NCBI GenBank assembly: GCA_015709655.1
Contig: CP054181.1
Span: 1,236,207-1,300,206, forward strand
Source of the DNA: Ignavibacteria bacterium
GTDB lineage: Bacteria > Bacteroidota > Ignavibacteria > Kapaibacteriales > Kapaibacteriaceae
Reading direction: 5' to 3'
Length of the DNA: 64,000 nt
A program made the position numbers and the translations under genes. Positions 46,090-54,462 of this stretch are shown here, piece after piece (position 1 is the first letter of the stretch; every line of letters begins with the position of its first letter). A model generated the notes under the pieces. It was not told the origin of the DNA. It saw only the letters and a list, made by a program, of their open reading frames with translations, and made no database searches.

Positions 46090-46323
46090 TTAGTGCGTTT
46101 TCAGTGCGAGCAGAATACAGATAACGCCTGCCAGAAGCGCAACACCTTCGATAAGTGCTGCACCGATGATCATCGTGGTACGGATGTCACCGGCATTTTC
46201 GGGCTGACGGCTGCTGGCTTCAAGGGCGGCTGCGGCCAAACGTCCGATACCGGTACCTACACCGAAAACCGTGACTCCAACGCCTAAACCGGCTGAGAGC
46301 CATGCAAATGCGACTGCTTCCAT
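46090..46323 (-). CDS. atpE: ATP synthase c subunit (proton type)
   Basis: A 77-residue proteolipid that forms the rotor ring. Two membrane hairpin helices flank the polar loop RQPENAGDIR; the ion-carrying carboxylate is Glu59 in GAALIEGVALLAGV. The residues after it are GV and not the Ser/Thr needed for a sodium site, so proton coupling is expected. AGGAG lies 8 nt before the ATG, one of the best ribosome-binding sites in the window, matching the need for many copies. It lies 19 bp downstream of atpB. Confidence 0.97.
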   Translation of the reverse strand: MEAVAFAWLSAGLGVGVTVFGVGTGIGRLAAAALEASSRQPENAGDIRTTMIIGAALIEGVALLAGVICILLALKTH

Positions 46324-46342
46324 AGTTATTCTCCTGAGTGTA

Positions 46343-47413
46343 TTAATGTGGATGTACTGTTGCTAATTCGTTGTCGTGATTGTGTTTGTGTGAGTCGTGG
46401 GTAACGTGTTCGCCCAGGGCAAGGCCAACAAAAACGGCGGTAAGCATGGCAAAGATGTATGCCTGCAGGAAGGCCACCAGCAGTTCAAGAAGATTGATGA
46501 ATACTGCAAAACCAACACTGAGCGGTGCTACAGCATACGATTCAAAGTAGAAAATCAGGCCAACCAGCGCTATCAGAACAATGTGCCCGGCCGTCATGTT
46601 TGCAAACAAACGGATCATGAGGGCAAATGGCTTTGTAAACATCGAGATGATTTCAATCGGTACCATGATCGGGGCCATGTACCAGGGTGCCCCGCCCAGC
46701 AGGTGCAGCAGCCAGGTTTTAATACCGGCATCCTTAATGGCAATAAAGTTAACAACCACGAGTTCGGTCAGAGCAAGTGCGCCGGTGAGTCCCAGAGCGC
46801 CTGTAGCGGCATGGTTGCCGGGCAGCATACCAAAAAGATTAAGCACCAGAACAAAAAAGAACAGACCGGTGATGTAGGGCATCAGCCGGTCGCACCGTTT
46901 GTCGGTACCAACATTCGGACGTACCATTTCGTCTCGTACGTACAGCACAATTGATTCCAGGAGGTTCTGAAGACCTTTGGGTTCTTCCTTTGGTTTGGAA
47001 CGGTATCGGCGTGTGCCAAGGATAAACAGAGTGGAAATCAGCGCAATGGCAATCCACTCATACACAACAAAGTTGGTCACCGAGAGGTCGAGTGCAGGAT
47101 GTTCGCCTGTGGACTTGCGTACGGGATGTCCGCCATGCATTGTAAAAACACCGGCTTCTTCCAGAGCCGCGGGATTTTTGTAAAAATGAAAGCCGTCGTC
47201 AACCAGGATAACAGGCAGTTGCCGTACATGGGCAAAAAACATATTTGCTTCATGATGATCGCCCAGATCTTCGATCAGGTGCATAATGGCGTTGGAGCCG
47301 AGCACTTCATCAGGGTGTTCAGCAAGGTCGTGGCCATCGGTTAACGGCGTTACCTTGGTCGTTTCCGGTGTTCCGGCTACATGGTCGGAAGGTTGTAACG
47401 AATCTGTCTTCAT
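46343..47413 (-). CDS. atpB: ATP synthase a subunit with long N-terminal extension
   Basis: A 356-residue a subunit, the proton-channel stator of F0. The C-terminal two-thirds are typical: FALMIRLFANMTAGHIVLIALVGL contains the essential Arg of helix 4, and LELLVAFLQAYIFAMLTAVFVGLAL is the last helix pair. The first 120 residues form a mostly hydrophilic extension (HLIEDLGDHHEANMFFAHV, DDGFHFYKNPAALEE), longer than in proteobacteria but usual in Bacteroidota and Chlorobi. Its ATG overlaps the upstream AtpI-like gene (ATGA). The C-terminal tail is His-rich. Confidence 0.97.
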   Translation of the reverse strand: MKTDSLQPSDHVAGTPETTKVTPLTDGHDLAEHPDEVLGSNAIMHLIEDLGDHHEANMFFAHVRQLPVILVDDGFHFYKNPAALEEAGVFTMHGGHPVRKSTGEHPALDLSVTNFVVYEWIAIALISTLFILGTRRYRSKPKEEPKGLQNLLESIVLYVRDEMVRPNVGTDKRCDRLMPYITGLFFFVLVLNLFGMLPGNHAATGALGLTGALALTELVVVNFIAIKDAGIKTWLLHLLGGAPWYMAPIMVPIEIISMFTKPFALMIRLFANMTAGHIVLIALVGLIFYFESYAVAPLSVGFAVFINLLELLVAFLQAYIFAMLTAVFVGLALGEHVTHDSHKHNHDNELATVHPH

Positions 47414-47793
47414 GCAGTGTAGTAGTTCAGGAGGGAGTGAGGCACTAAATCATCGTTTTTTTTTAAGAGGTCAGAAACGGGTCTTCTGATTTTTCTTTTC
47501 TGCTTCTCGTACCATTGATGAAAAAAAAAGATTTCGGCCATTAAAAAGAGGAATGACGAGATGGCAAATGTGATAGCAAAGGAGGTTTGGTGCATATCCA
47601 GTGGGCCAAGGCACAGCCAGATACAGGTGATAACCATGATGGAGCGAATACCAAAGGAACCAAATACAATTCCAAGGAAGGTATTTAATTCCTTCCCGAA
47701 CGCCCAGCGGGCTACAATGAAACCAATAACGGCATTCAACACGCTAAGGCCGAATGCCGCAAGAACCGATGCAAGTGGCCCCTTGAAGTCCAC
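47410..47793 (-). CDS. Small membrane protein of the ATP synthase operon, AtpI-like
   Basis: A 127-residue protein with four probable membrane helices (about 5-28, 37-52, 53-64 and 70-90) and a basic C-terminal tail (YEKQKRKIRRPVSDLLKKNDD). Its place between atpZ and atpB, the number of helices and its size fit the poorly conserved AtpI/UncI family, which helps c-ring assembly; the sequence alone is not decisive. Translation starts at GTG 47793, 3 nt after the atpZ stop, and its stop overlaps atpB. Confidence 0.75.
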   Translation of the reverse strand: MDFKGPLASVLAAFGLSVLNAVIGFIVARWAFGKELNTFLGIVFGSFGIRSIMVITCIWLCLGPLDMHQTSFAITFAISSFLFLMAEIFFFHQWYEKQKRKIRRPVSDLLKKNDDLVPHSLLNYYTA

Positions 47794-47796
47794 CCA

Positions 47797-48063
47797 TTAC
47801 CCTTTCTTTTCCTTCCGGTGATGGTCGCGCTCCAACAGGCGGTTCGCAGACCGTAAAAACTGAACCAAGCCAACCACACACCCAATGCAAAGGCCGATTA
47901 CCATACCCCATGGCGTACTATCCATGCGGGAATCGATATACCATCCGATGCCTCCCGGAACCAGTACCGAAGCTGCCAGTTGCGCCCCTAATGAAAGATA
48001 GGGAGCCGCTTCCTGTATCGCCCTGGCATGCTTTTCTGCGTTGGTATCCCGGAGGTTGTGCAT
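47797..48063 (-). CDS. AtpZ-like F0F1 ATPase accessory protein
   Basis: An 88-residue protein with two membrane helices and the AtpZ/AtpI pattern: a short helical N-terminus, a first helix beginning SLGAQLAASVLVPGGIGWYIDSRMDSTPWGMV (key residues G-x2-G-x-Y-x-D) and a second helix GLCIGCVVGLVQFLRSANR, then a basic tail. The family associates with the F0 sector and is proposed to aid assembly or Mg2+/Ca2+ uptake. The ATG at 48063 is preferred to the TTG codon at 48078. This is the first gene of the ATP synthase operon. Confidence 0.85.
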   Translation of the reverse strand: MHNLRDTNAEKHARAIQEAAPYLSLGAQLAASVLVPGGIGWYIDSRMDSTPWGMVIGLCIGCVVGLVQFLRSANRLLERDHHRKEKKG

Positions 48064-48105
48064 GTAATGGCAAAACAAATGTCGGCAAAATTAGGCGGGG
48101 TTATG

Positions 48106-49482
48106 TTAAAAACCCAATTCCCTGAGGTTTTCAAGTACGTCCTCACGGAAAAAATTCTGTGATTCCCCGTAGGCGGTGTTGCTTCCGATAAACCGTAAAG
48201 CCCCGTAGGTAGAGGGGTTAAGGGGCTTAATCGGACTTGTGGCCAGGATTGTTACTTCGTCAGGCCGAAAATCATTGTCGGCATCTTTTACAATGACGGT
48301 ACAGCCAATTTCAACTGTTTCGGCAGGGTTGGAGGGCGGAATACCAAAGCCAAGGAGGTCAAAGGGTATCTTCATTTTTACAACGTAGCCGTCGTGTTGC
48401 TGAGCCGATGTTGCCCGTGCGCTTTCTAATGCGTCTTGTTGGACATCGCTTAACGCGTCGGTTGTTTTTAGGGTCAGCGTCGGTGGCACTTCCAGGAAGT
48501 CACCCAGACGTACTCTGAAGCCGTACAGGGCACTATCGGCATCTTCTCTTGCTTCAATTCTGCGTTTATCAAGTTTTTTTATTGTCCTGCTGGGCTGCTC
48601 CTTCGTTGGGAGTGTAACGTCGAACCAAACTTCAACTTCGTCGGCTACGCAGGTGTCACACCATCCGGTAACAACCGAATCATCGGTAACCTTAACCATC
48701 AGGTACAGGTCACCAACATCATAAACAAAGCGGGTAACAAACGATGCATCCGAAGCCCCCTGCCACCAAAACGTTCCGCTCTGCACGTCATCGATGGAAT
48801 ACACGCGGGCCTGCGTAGTGATGCCACCGTACATCTGCCGGCTGCGCTCGTAACAGGGAATCGTAAGGTAATCCGAGGAAAACAGAAGTTCTCCCTTCCT
48901 TCCGGAGTACAGTTCCGAGGTTTGAAGGGTAAGGTAGTTTCGGTAGCTTTCGTGGTCGTAGTTTAAAACGGCATTCGACCGAAATTCATCAACAAGAATC
49001 ATGTTGCCGCGGTCAAAACGATAACCGTTAACGCTCCAATCGTCATCACGCCGCTTTTTGGCAATAAAGCATGTTGTATCTTTAATTACAACTCCAACTT
49101 CCAGGGGCAAACGCACAAAGGGTACGGTATAGGAGGCTACGTTGATCAGATAACCGTCGATATCACCGAGCAGGAAAACCTGACACTCCTTCTTTCCGGT
49201 GTTTGCCCGGTAAATGCTGAATGCAAGGTCATTAAAGCCGTCACCAGTAAAGTCGCCTACATCCCAGCCCCATACCCTGAATGCCGACCGGGGAACAACG
49301 TTCTGAATGTCGGCCAGCAACTCGTCGGCAAAGTAGGGTTTGAGTTTCTCCAGCATCTCGTCGAGCGCCATGCCACTCTGTGCCTGACCTGACAGTGGAA
49401 AGCTAACCATTCCCGCAAGTACAACCAGGATGCCCGTGAGTTGCGTAATATGGTCCCGTACGGTAATTCCTCTACACACCAT
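48106..49482 (-). CDS. Secreted protein with CBM9-like beta-sandwich
   Basis: A 458-residue exported protein. The signal peptide (ITQLTGILVVLAGMVSF, likely cut after GQAQ) leads to an integrin-like or FG-GAP-type segment (VWGWDVGDFTGDGFNDLAFSIYR). From about residue 230 a carbohydrate-binding module 9/DOMON-like beta-sandwich is suggested by DVGDLYLMVKVTDDSVV, DEVEVWFDVTL and KMKIPFDLLGF. There is no T9SS sorting domain. The ligand is unknown. The ATG at 49482 overlaps the adenosine kinase stop by 11 bp. It is followed by the ATP synthase operon on the same strand after about 40 bp. Confidence 0.8.
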   Translation of the reverse strand: MVCRGITVRDHITQLTGILVVLAGMVSFPLSGQAQSGMALDEMLEKLKPYFADELLADIQNVVPRSAFRVWGWDVGDFTGDGFNDLAFSIYRANTGKKECQVFLLGDIDGYLINVASYTVPFVRLPLEVGVVIKDTTCFIAKKRRDDDWSVNGYRFDRGNMILVDEFRSNAVLNYDHESYRNYLTLQTSELYSGRKGELLFSSDYLTIPCYERSRQMYGGITTQARVYSIDDVQSGTFWWQGASDASFVTRFVYDVGDLYLMVKVTDDSVVTGWCDTCVADEVEVWFDVTLPTKEQPSRTIKKLDKRRIEAREDADSALYGFRVRLGDFLEVPPTLTLKTTDALSDVQQDALESARATSAQQHDGYVVKMKIPFDLLGFGIPPSNPAETVEIGCTVIVKDADNDFRPDEVTILATSPIKPLNPSTYGALRFIGSNTAYGESQNFFREDVLENLRELGF

Positions 49483-50476
49483 GGATGGTTGCCTGGTTTA
49501 GTATTGTATCGCGGATCTGAACGTGGTCGGTACGCAGTCTGGCTCCGTACTGCTGTACGATTCGCGACGCTGCATACGATGCAAGCCGGCCGGCATGTTC
49601 AGGTTTGTATCCGTGAAGTACGGCATACATAAAGGCGCCGGCATACATATCGCCGGCACCGGTTACATCCACAACGTTGGCGTGATAAGCCGGAATTTCG
49701 GCATCAGTACCAAACCAGTGAATCAGCGAACCGGCTGAACCCTTGGTAAGCACAACGTTGCGGAAGCTGTGCTTCAGCGCCCTGAATGATGCTTCAGCGG
49801 TTTCCTCGGCTGCAAGGGCCTGTGCCTCGAACTGGTTACAGATAACAAGATCGGTATTCTTCAGAATCGGCTTCAGCCTGTCTGCAAACGATTCAATGAT
49901 GAAGGCATCCGAGCAACTCAACGCCACATGACTGCCATTTTTAACAGCTGTGTACGCAGCAACATCGAGCGCTTCAGCTCCGCTTTCTTCGGTGACCTTA
50001 TATCCTTCCAGCAGCAGCCATTCTGATGCCTGCAATATGCGGGAATCCAGAAGGTCACGTGAATACAACGTGTTGGCTGCAAGCGTAGTATTCATGGTTC
50101 GTTCGCCGTCAGGCGTTATCATCACAACACACGACCCTGTATCGGCTCCCGGAACTGCTTCGGCTGCCAACTCGATTGTAAGATCGCGAAACTCGTTTGC
50201 ATAAAATTCTCCGGTGGCATCTGCACCAAGTACCGACATGAAGCCGGCAGTTCCGCCAAACTGGGCAAAGGCAATCATCGAGTTCGCTACCGATCCGCCA
50301 GAGCTTCGGTGAGGGGTTTTCGACGCCAGGGTTTCAAGGATCTCGCGCTGGCGCTGTACGTTGGTAAGCGTCATTCCGCCTTTGCGGACGCCAAAGCCAT
50401 CCAGCTCGGCTTCCGTGATGTTAAACTCCATGTCAACCAGGGCGTTGCCGATACCTGTTAGTTTAATCGACTGCAT
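49472..50476 (-). CDS. PfkB-family adenosine kinase
   Basis: A 334-residue ribokinase-fold (PfkB) kinase. The N-terminal GNALVDMEF, the substrate motif SSGGSVANSMIAFAQFGG near residue 58, and the anion-hole/catalytic motif DVTGAGDMYAGAF near 268 with its catalytic Asp are all present. The pattern is closest to adenosine/inosine kinases of the Chlorobi-Bacteroidota group, which salvage adenosine to AMP; sugar kinase activity is an alternative. Its ATG shares a base with the ddl stop (TAATG), so it is translationally coupled to ddl. Confidence 0.9.
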   Translation of the reverse strand: MQSIKLTGIGNALVDMEFNITEAELDGFGVRKGGMTLTNVQRQREILETLASKTPHRSSGGSVANSMIAFAQFGGTAGFMSVLGADATGEFYANEFRDLTIELAAEAVPGADTGSCVVMITPDGERTMNTTLAANTLYSRDLLDSRILQASEWLLLEGYKVTEESGAEALDVAAYTAVKNGSHVALSCSDAFIIESFADRLKPILKNTDLVICNQFEAQALAAEETAEASFRALKHSFRNVVLTKGSAGSLIHWFGTDAEIPAYHANVVDVTGAGDMYAGAFMYAVLHGYKPEHAGRLASYAASRIVQQYGARLRTDHVQIRDTILNQATIHGV

Positions 50477-51489
50477 TATGCTCCTTCGGTACTCAACCGG
50501 ATTATTTCTTCACAGAGGGTTCCAAACTCAATACCGGCTTCACGTGCCGCCATTGGCACTAAACTCAGCTCGGTAAATCCCGGCGAGGTGTTTACTTCCA
50601 GACACACCGGTATGTTCTCGTCGGTAAGCCGGAAATCCACTCTGCTGATTGCCTTGCAGCCAAGTACATTATGGGCTACAACGGCCAGACTCATTACGTG
50701 ATCACGCACCTCCTCCGAAAGGTCGGCCGGACAGAAGTACTGGGTTTTCCCCTTGGTGTATTTGTGCTGATAGTCGTAATAACCGTCATCGGCAACAATT
50801 TCGATTACAGGCAGGGCATCGCCCCCTAACACCGCCACGGTAAGCTCGCGGCCGGGTACATACCTCTCCAAAAGCACCAGATCTGAAAACTGTCCGGCAA
50901 GCCTGATAGCATCAGCAATGTCCTCAACGATGCCGCTGTGCACAATCGTCATCCCAACTGTAGAGCCCTGGTTATTTGGTTTTACAACAATCGGACCATT
51001 AAGCTCTTTTCGAATTTCGGAGATCATCTCGATGTTGGAAGCCTGATCGGGTGTTGTGGTTACCCAGTGCGGTGTTGGAATACCGCCAACCTGAAACAGC
51101 ATTTTTGAAAGGGCTTTATCCATTGCGGTGGCGCTGGCAAGCATGCCGCTTCCGGTGTAGGGAATACTGTGCAGATCGAGAACTGCCTGTACGTAGCCAT
51201 CCTCGCCGTAGCGTCCATGCAGTACGTTAAAAACTACATCGGCACACTGCAGCTCGGGTGCTAACGGAAGTTCCAATATTTTTTTAATATCGAGCGACTG
51301 TAGCAGAGCAGCATCTACCGGTGCAGAAGTTGCTTGGGCCAGGGCTTCATCGGTAACAATGCCAAGGGCGGGATCGTACGGTGTAACCGTATGCCCCAGC
51401 GTCCGTAACGCACCTACAACGGCACGCCCGCTCAGCAGCGAAATGTTTCGTTCAGGACTGTGTCCGCCCAAGAGTACAACGATATTCAT
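50476..51489 (-). CDS. ddl: D-alanine--D-alanine ligase
   Basis: A 337-residue ATP-grasp enzyme that makes the D-Ala-D-Ala dipeptide of peptidoglycan. Features: VLLGGHSPERNISLLSG (residues 5-21, with the Glu that binds D-Ala), VFNVLHGRYGEDGYVQ near 89, GIPTPHWVTTT, IVVKPNNQGSTVGM near 172, and the metal-binding RVDFRLTDENIPVCLEVNTSPGFTE near 288. Its ATG overlaps the upstream uracil-DNA glycosylase stop (ATGA) and its stop overlaps the adenosine kinase start. Confidence 0.97.
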   Translation of the reverse strand: MNIVVLLGGHSPERNISLLSGRAVVGALRTLGHTVTPYDPALGIVTDEALAQATSAPVDAALLQSLDIKKILELPLAPELQCADVVFNVLHGRYGEDGYVQAVLDLHSIPYTGSGMLASATAMDKALSKMLFQVGGIPTPHWVTTTPDQASNIEMISEIRKELNGPIVVKPNNQGSTVGMTIVHSGIVEDIADAIRLAGQFSDLVLLERYVPGRELTVAVLGGDALPVIEIVADDGYYDYQHKYTKGKTQYFCPADLSEEVRDHVMSLAVVAHNVLGCKAISRVDFRLTDENIPVCLEVNTSPGFTELSLVPMAAREAGIEFGTLCEEIIRLSTEGA

Positions 51490-52193
51490 GTGTTTGATGT
51501 GTTAATGAGTGTTCGTAGAAACTTAACATCTTCCCATGTTTCTTTCTTCCAGGAGGGATTTCGGAGTAATGCCGCCGGGTGATAGGTAACAATGGTTTGA
51601 ATTCCGTGATAGTTATGAATGATGCCGCGCAGGTCTTTCATACTGCTTTTGTTTTTTAACAGCGTATTGGCAGCGGTTAAACCCAGCGCAAGAATAAACC
51701 GTGGCCTGACCAAATCGATTTGTTTCCACAGATAGGGTTCACAGCTTTCAATCTCGAATGGCGTTGGTTTCCGGTTATTGGGGGGCCGACACTTAATGAT
51801 GTTCGCCACATACACATCTGCCCGGTTCAAATCAATGCTTTCCAGAATCTTTGTAAGCAGTTGGCCTGCCCTGCCCACAAAGGGCAAACCCTGCTCATCT
51901 TCGTCAGCACCGGGAGCTTCACCAATCACCATAATCTCGGCATTCGGGTTACCGGTACCAAAAACCAGACGTATGCGGGTGGTGCCCAGCGGACATTTCA
52001 TGCAGTTTTCTATTGCCTTGTGCATTGCGTCAAGGTTTTCGGCTTCGGTCCACGGTGTATCCATAGTATTCCCGGCCAATGGGCTGTGTAATTCGTGTGG
52101 TTCCGGCAGTGCTGTCAGTGTAACCCAGGTAGTTCTGCCAAACACCTCTGTCTGCTGCTGCAGGTACGCAGCTACATCATCAAAAGTTTTCAT
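51486..52193 (-). CDS. Uracil-DNA glycosylase, family 4 (Fe-S)
   Basis: A 235-residue family 4 uracil-DNA glycosylase that removes uracil from DNA in base-excision repair. Motif 1 is GEAPGADEDEQGLPFVGRAG (near 92-111), motif 3 is HPAALLRNPSWKK near 210, and four Cys suited to a [4Fe-4S] cluster are visible (CMKC near 62-65, KCRPP, and ESCEPYL). The N-terminal 50 residues before the first Cys pair are longer than in minimal forms. It begins within the end of the upstream gene (14-bp overlap) and overlaps ddl by 4 bp. Confidence 0.93.
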   Translation of the reverse strand: MKTFDDVAAYLQQQTEVFGRTTWVTLTALPEPHELHSPLAGNTMDTPWTEAENLDAMHKAIENCMKCPLGTTRIRLVFGTGNPNAEIMVIGEAPGADEDEQGLPFVGRAGQLLTKILESIDLNRADVYVANIIKCRPPNNRKPTPFEIESCEPYLWKQIDLVRPRFILALGLTAANTLLKNKSSMKDLRGIIHNYHGIQTIVTYHPAALLRNPSWKKETWEDVKFLRTLINTSNT

Positions 52194-52773
52194 CGAGTAT
52201 AAACTTGGTTACCATTTCACTGCCAAGGCTCCAGGCTGCTCCCCACAAATCCGTAGGGCTTTCGAACGAAACAACGTACAGCCTGTCTGTTTTCTCATTT
52301 GCTATCAGCAGTTGGTGTATTGTTACGGTATCTAAGCCGGGCGTTGTTTTTGTGTACTGCATGCCGTACACGACAAACGGATTCTGCGGGTTTTCCCATT
52401 CGCTGATCAGGGTTACGGTAGTATCGTTTTTTATTAGCTCATGAAAAGCGCGGGCATATTGCTTTGCCCACATTTTGGCTTTATCCGATACGTGGCTTAC
52501 GCAGTTCACCGAAAGTCCGGTTCGAAAGGATTTTTCAATCTCAACGTTTTCGAGTGATATCGAATACGATTCTGTTCCTTCGATAGTTTCGTGGTGCGTA
52601 AACCAGCCTTTGGGCTTTAAAAACTTAGCCTTAATCTCGGGCATTGAAAACCACTCAAAACCCGAAGGCGCGTTGGGGGCATTGTCACCCGAAACTGCCT
52701 GAACCTTACCAGGCAGCGTAACGATGGTTAGCACCGTTATTAAAAGCGAAATAAATCCGTACTTCATTAACAT
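52180..52773 (-). CDS. Small secreted protein of unknown function
   Basis: A 197-residue exported protein. A signal peptide (YGFISLLITVLTIVTLPG, cut after VQA) is followed by a compact alpha/beta domain with GFEWFSMPEIKAKFLKPKGW near the start and TIHQLLIANEKTDRLYVVSFES near the end, a layout that recalls PsbP/MOG1-like folds. This resemblance is weak and no function is claimed. The start may be Met1 (52773) or Met3 (52767). It overlaps the glycosylase start by 14 bp and heads that minus-strand run; the accessory island begins about 50 bp beyond its 5' end. Confidence 0.75.
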   Translation of the reverse strand: MLMKYGFISLLITVLTIVTLPGKVQAVSGDNAPNAPSGFEWFSMPEIKAKFLKPKGWFTHHETIEGTESYSISLENVEIEKSFRTGLSVNCVSHVSDKAKMWAKQYARAFHELIKNDTTVTLISEWENPQNPFVVYGMQYTKTTPGLDTVTIHQLLIANEKTDRLYVVSFESPTDLWGAAWSLGSEMVTKFILDENF

Positions 52774-52829
52774 GACTGCGATATTACAACGAACCGGCGC
52801 ATTTGATATCCAAAAACATAGGGGTTATC

Positions 52830-53343
52830 TCAAGAGGGCAGCTTTTTTTGATTTTCATGAATACAACGTTTACCGCTTACGTACGATACTGCTACTTTCA
52901 TCAGGAACAACACGGTGCTTGTCAAAAAAAGAACCACCCGTTTACTGTCGAGCAGCTGTACTGGAACCCGGCAGACGACTTCTACGTCCGCCCGATGGGA
53001 CAACAGATGAATAACGCCGGCAGCTCCATCGAAGAAAACGCTAACGTGTTTGAGCAAATCATCATTCTCTGCCAGACGCAACGCTGCCATGGCTGCCCGC
53101 TGCAAAGCGCATGTCATACGGCATAAGGCAACCGCATCATCGAGATCAATCATCAGTTCACAGACTACAAACAAAAAGCCCGAGCCAATCTTACCAGCGA
53201 TGAAGGCATTCGCCAAAGAATACTACGAGCATACGATGCTGACACGATCTTCGGCAACATCTAGCAGAACGGAGGCTTCACTGGCACAGGCAGGCAAAAG
53301 CGGGTATGTCTGTTGGCAACTTCAATCTGTAGCTGGCCAAACA
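52830..53343 (+). pseudogene. Relic 1 of an IS1182-like transposase (internal deletion, stop codons)
   Basis: The + frame reading through 52890-53120 gives YCYFHQEQHGACQKKNHPF, then DDFYVRPMGQQM, then the Cys cluster CHGCPLQSACH. After a stop it continues as GNRIIEINHQFTDYKQKAR, SDEGIRQRILRAYDADTIFGNI, a second stop, and QNGGFTGTGRQK. This order is the distal half of an IS1182-type DDE transposase. The proximal half is missing: the left end (GGCAGCTTTTTTTGATTTTCA at 52837-52857) is joined straight to the middle of the gene. It is 93% identical to relic 2 over 53034-53343 (21 differences in 310 bp by hand count, no indels). Confidence 0.85.
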
Positions 53344-53452
53344 TATTTAATTTATTTATTGAGTAGTTTGTTTTGTTTTATTTGATTTTTGTTTGGTATG
53401 TTTTCTAACATTTATTTTCTCTGGTGTAATACATAATTTAGGCACCTTAAGC

Positions 53453-53457
53453 AAGGA
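53453..53457 (+). promoter_or_regulatory. Ribosome-binding site fixing the start at 53465
   Basis: AAGGA ends 7 nt before ATG 53465, whereas the longer frame beginning at 53393 has no ribosome-binding site and lies in AT-rich sequence. Confidence 0.75.
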
Positions 53458-53464
53458 TAAACTT

Positions 53465-54460
53465 ATGGGAGACAGTAATTCGATAAAACATTGCCTCAAG
53501 ACACTTCGGTTGTATTTGTGCTACCCACTGATTGGTACTGTTTTTGGCGTTACATTGATCATGTTGCCTGCTAGTGCACAGATTCCTTGCTATCCGCAAT
53601 TCGATTCAGAGTATTACACCTTCAGCTTTCCGACGCAGTATCCACCGTTAGTGACCAGCATGCCGTTGGATGTTCTTGTTGGTCACATTGGGCTAGACAG
53701 TCTGTGCAAAGCCAAAACATACGGAGAAATTGAGACGTTTTTTCGAGCAAGAACATACTGGGATGACACACTTAAGTATGCCGCCAAGTACTTACTATCA
53801 CTTGTTGATTATGATCCGGTACTGTTAAGACTTACTCAGGGAGGTTCACCTTCATATATGAGTCTCGTTAATGTTTATCGTGACTATCTGGTCGCATCGG
53901 CCAGAGGGCTTTCTGCCAGACCAGAGCTTGACGAAGCAATCTTGGGAAGCGACTACATTCTCGTTATCAATGTCACGTCAGTGACGGATCGTAGTGATAC
54001 ATCCGCAGCATTCGCACAGCATGCACGTATCGTTCGATTCAATGTAGTTGATACTATTCTGGGAAAAACGTTGCCCGGCTGTTATAATCTTGGAGGAACA
54101 GGTGCGTCGGTTCCTCCAGATTGCAACTGGTTTGATATCAGCCGTGAGCAGGTTGGGATACAACTAGAGAATTATGGCTTGCCTGCAGATTCCGGTTCAG
54201 TCATTGCTGCTTTACCGATGCCCACAAAACAGTATTTAGTGTTCTTACGACTTAGCACACTGTGCCAAACATCAACATCGGCCTACATGACGATGATGCC
54301 ACTCTACCCGATCAGTGCCAAATCTGGCGTGTTCGAGGTTACGTCAGGTTCGATTTCTGATCCAATGAATCTTTTTGGAGTAGGTAATTCTCCTACTTTG
54401 TCGTCTGCTGTTGAAGCTATTCGAACGCGTATTTTAACAATACATTCCTTGGTAAATTAA
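53465..54460 (+). CDS. Secreted protein of unknown function in the accessory island
   Basis: A 331-residue exported protein with no recognised family. The signal peptide (LYLCYPLIGTVFGVTLIMLPASAQ) is clear. The mature part is mixed alpha/beta with ILVINVTSVTDRSD, ARIVRFNVVDTILGK and YLVFLRLSTLC, which look like a core beta-sheet of about 150 residues; Cys residues are scattered. There is no T9SS sorting domain, so it may stay in the periplasm or reach the surface another way. Base composition is visibly AT-richer than the genes on either side of the island. It is 2 bp upstream of the metzincin protease gene, so the two form an operon, perhaps protease and inhibitor, or protease and carrier (inference). 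Confidence 0.8.
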   Translation: MGDSNSIKHCLKTLRLYLCYPLIGTVFGVTLIMLPASAQIPCYPQFDSEYYTFSFPTQYPPLVTSMPLDVLVGHIGLDSLCKAKTYGEIETFFRARTYWDDTLKYAAKYLLSLVDYDPVLLRLTQGGSPSYMSLVNVYRDYLVASARGLSARPELDEAILGSDYILVINVTSVTDRSDTSAAFAQHARIVRFNVVDTILGKTLPGCYNLGGTGASVPPDCNWFDISREQVGIQLENYGLPADSGSVIAALPMPTKQYLVFLRLSTLCQTSTSAYMTMMPLYPISAKSGVFEVTSGSISDPMNLFGVGNSPTLSSAVEAIRTRILTIHSLVN

Positions 54461-54462
54461 TT

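Noticed and set aside
46090..46323. Sodium-coupled ATP synthase
   Set aside because: The residues after the key Glu of subunit c are Gly-Val, not the Ser/Thr expected of a sodium site.
53050..53385. Frame beginning MSKSSFSARRN, found again at 56072-56263
   Set aside because: It is conserved only because both lie in the transposase relics; the true transposase reading is in another frame.
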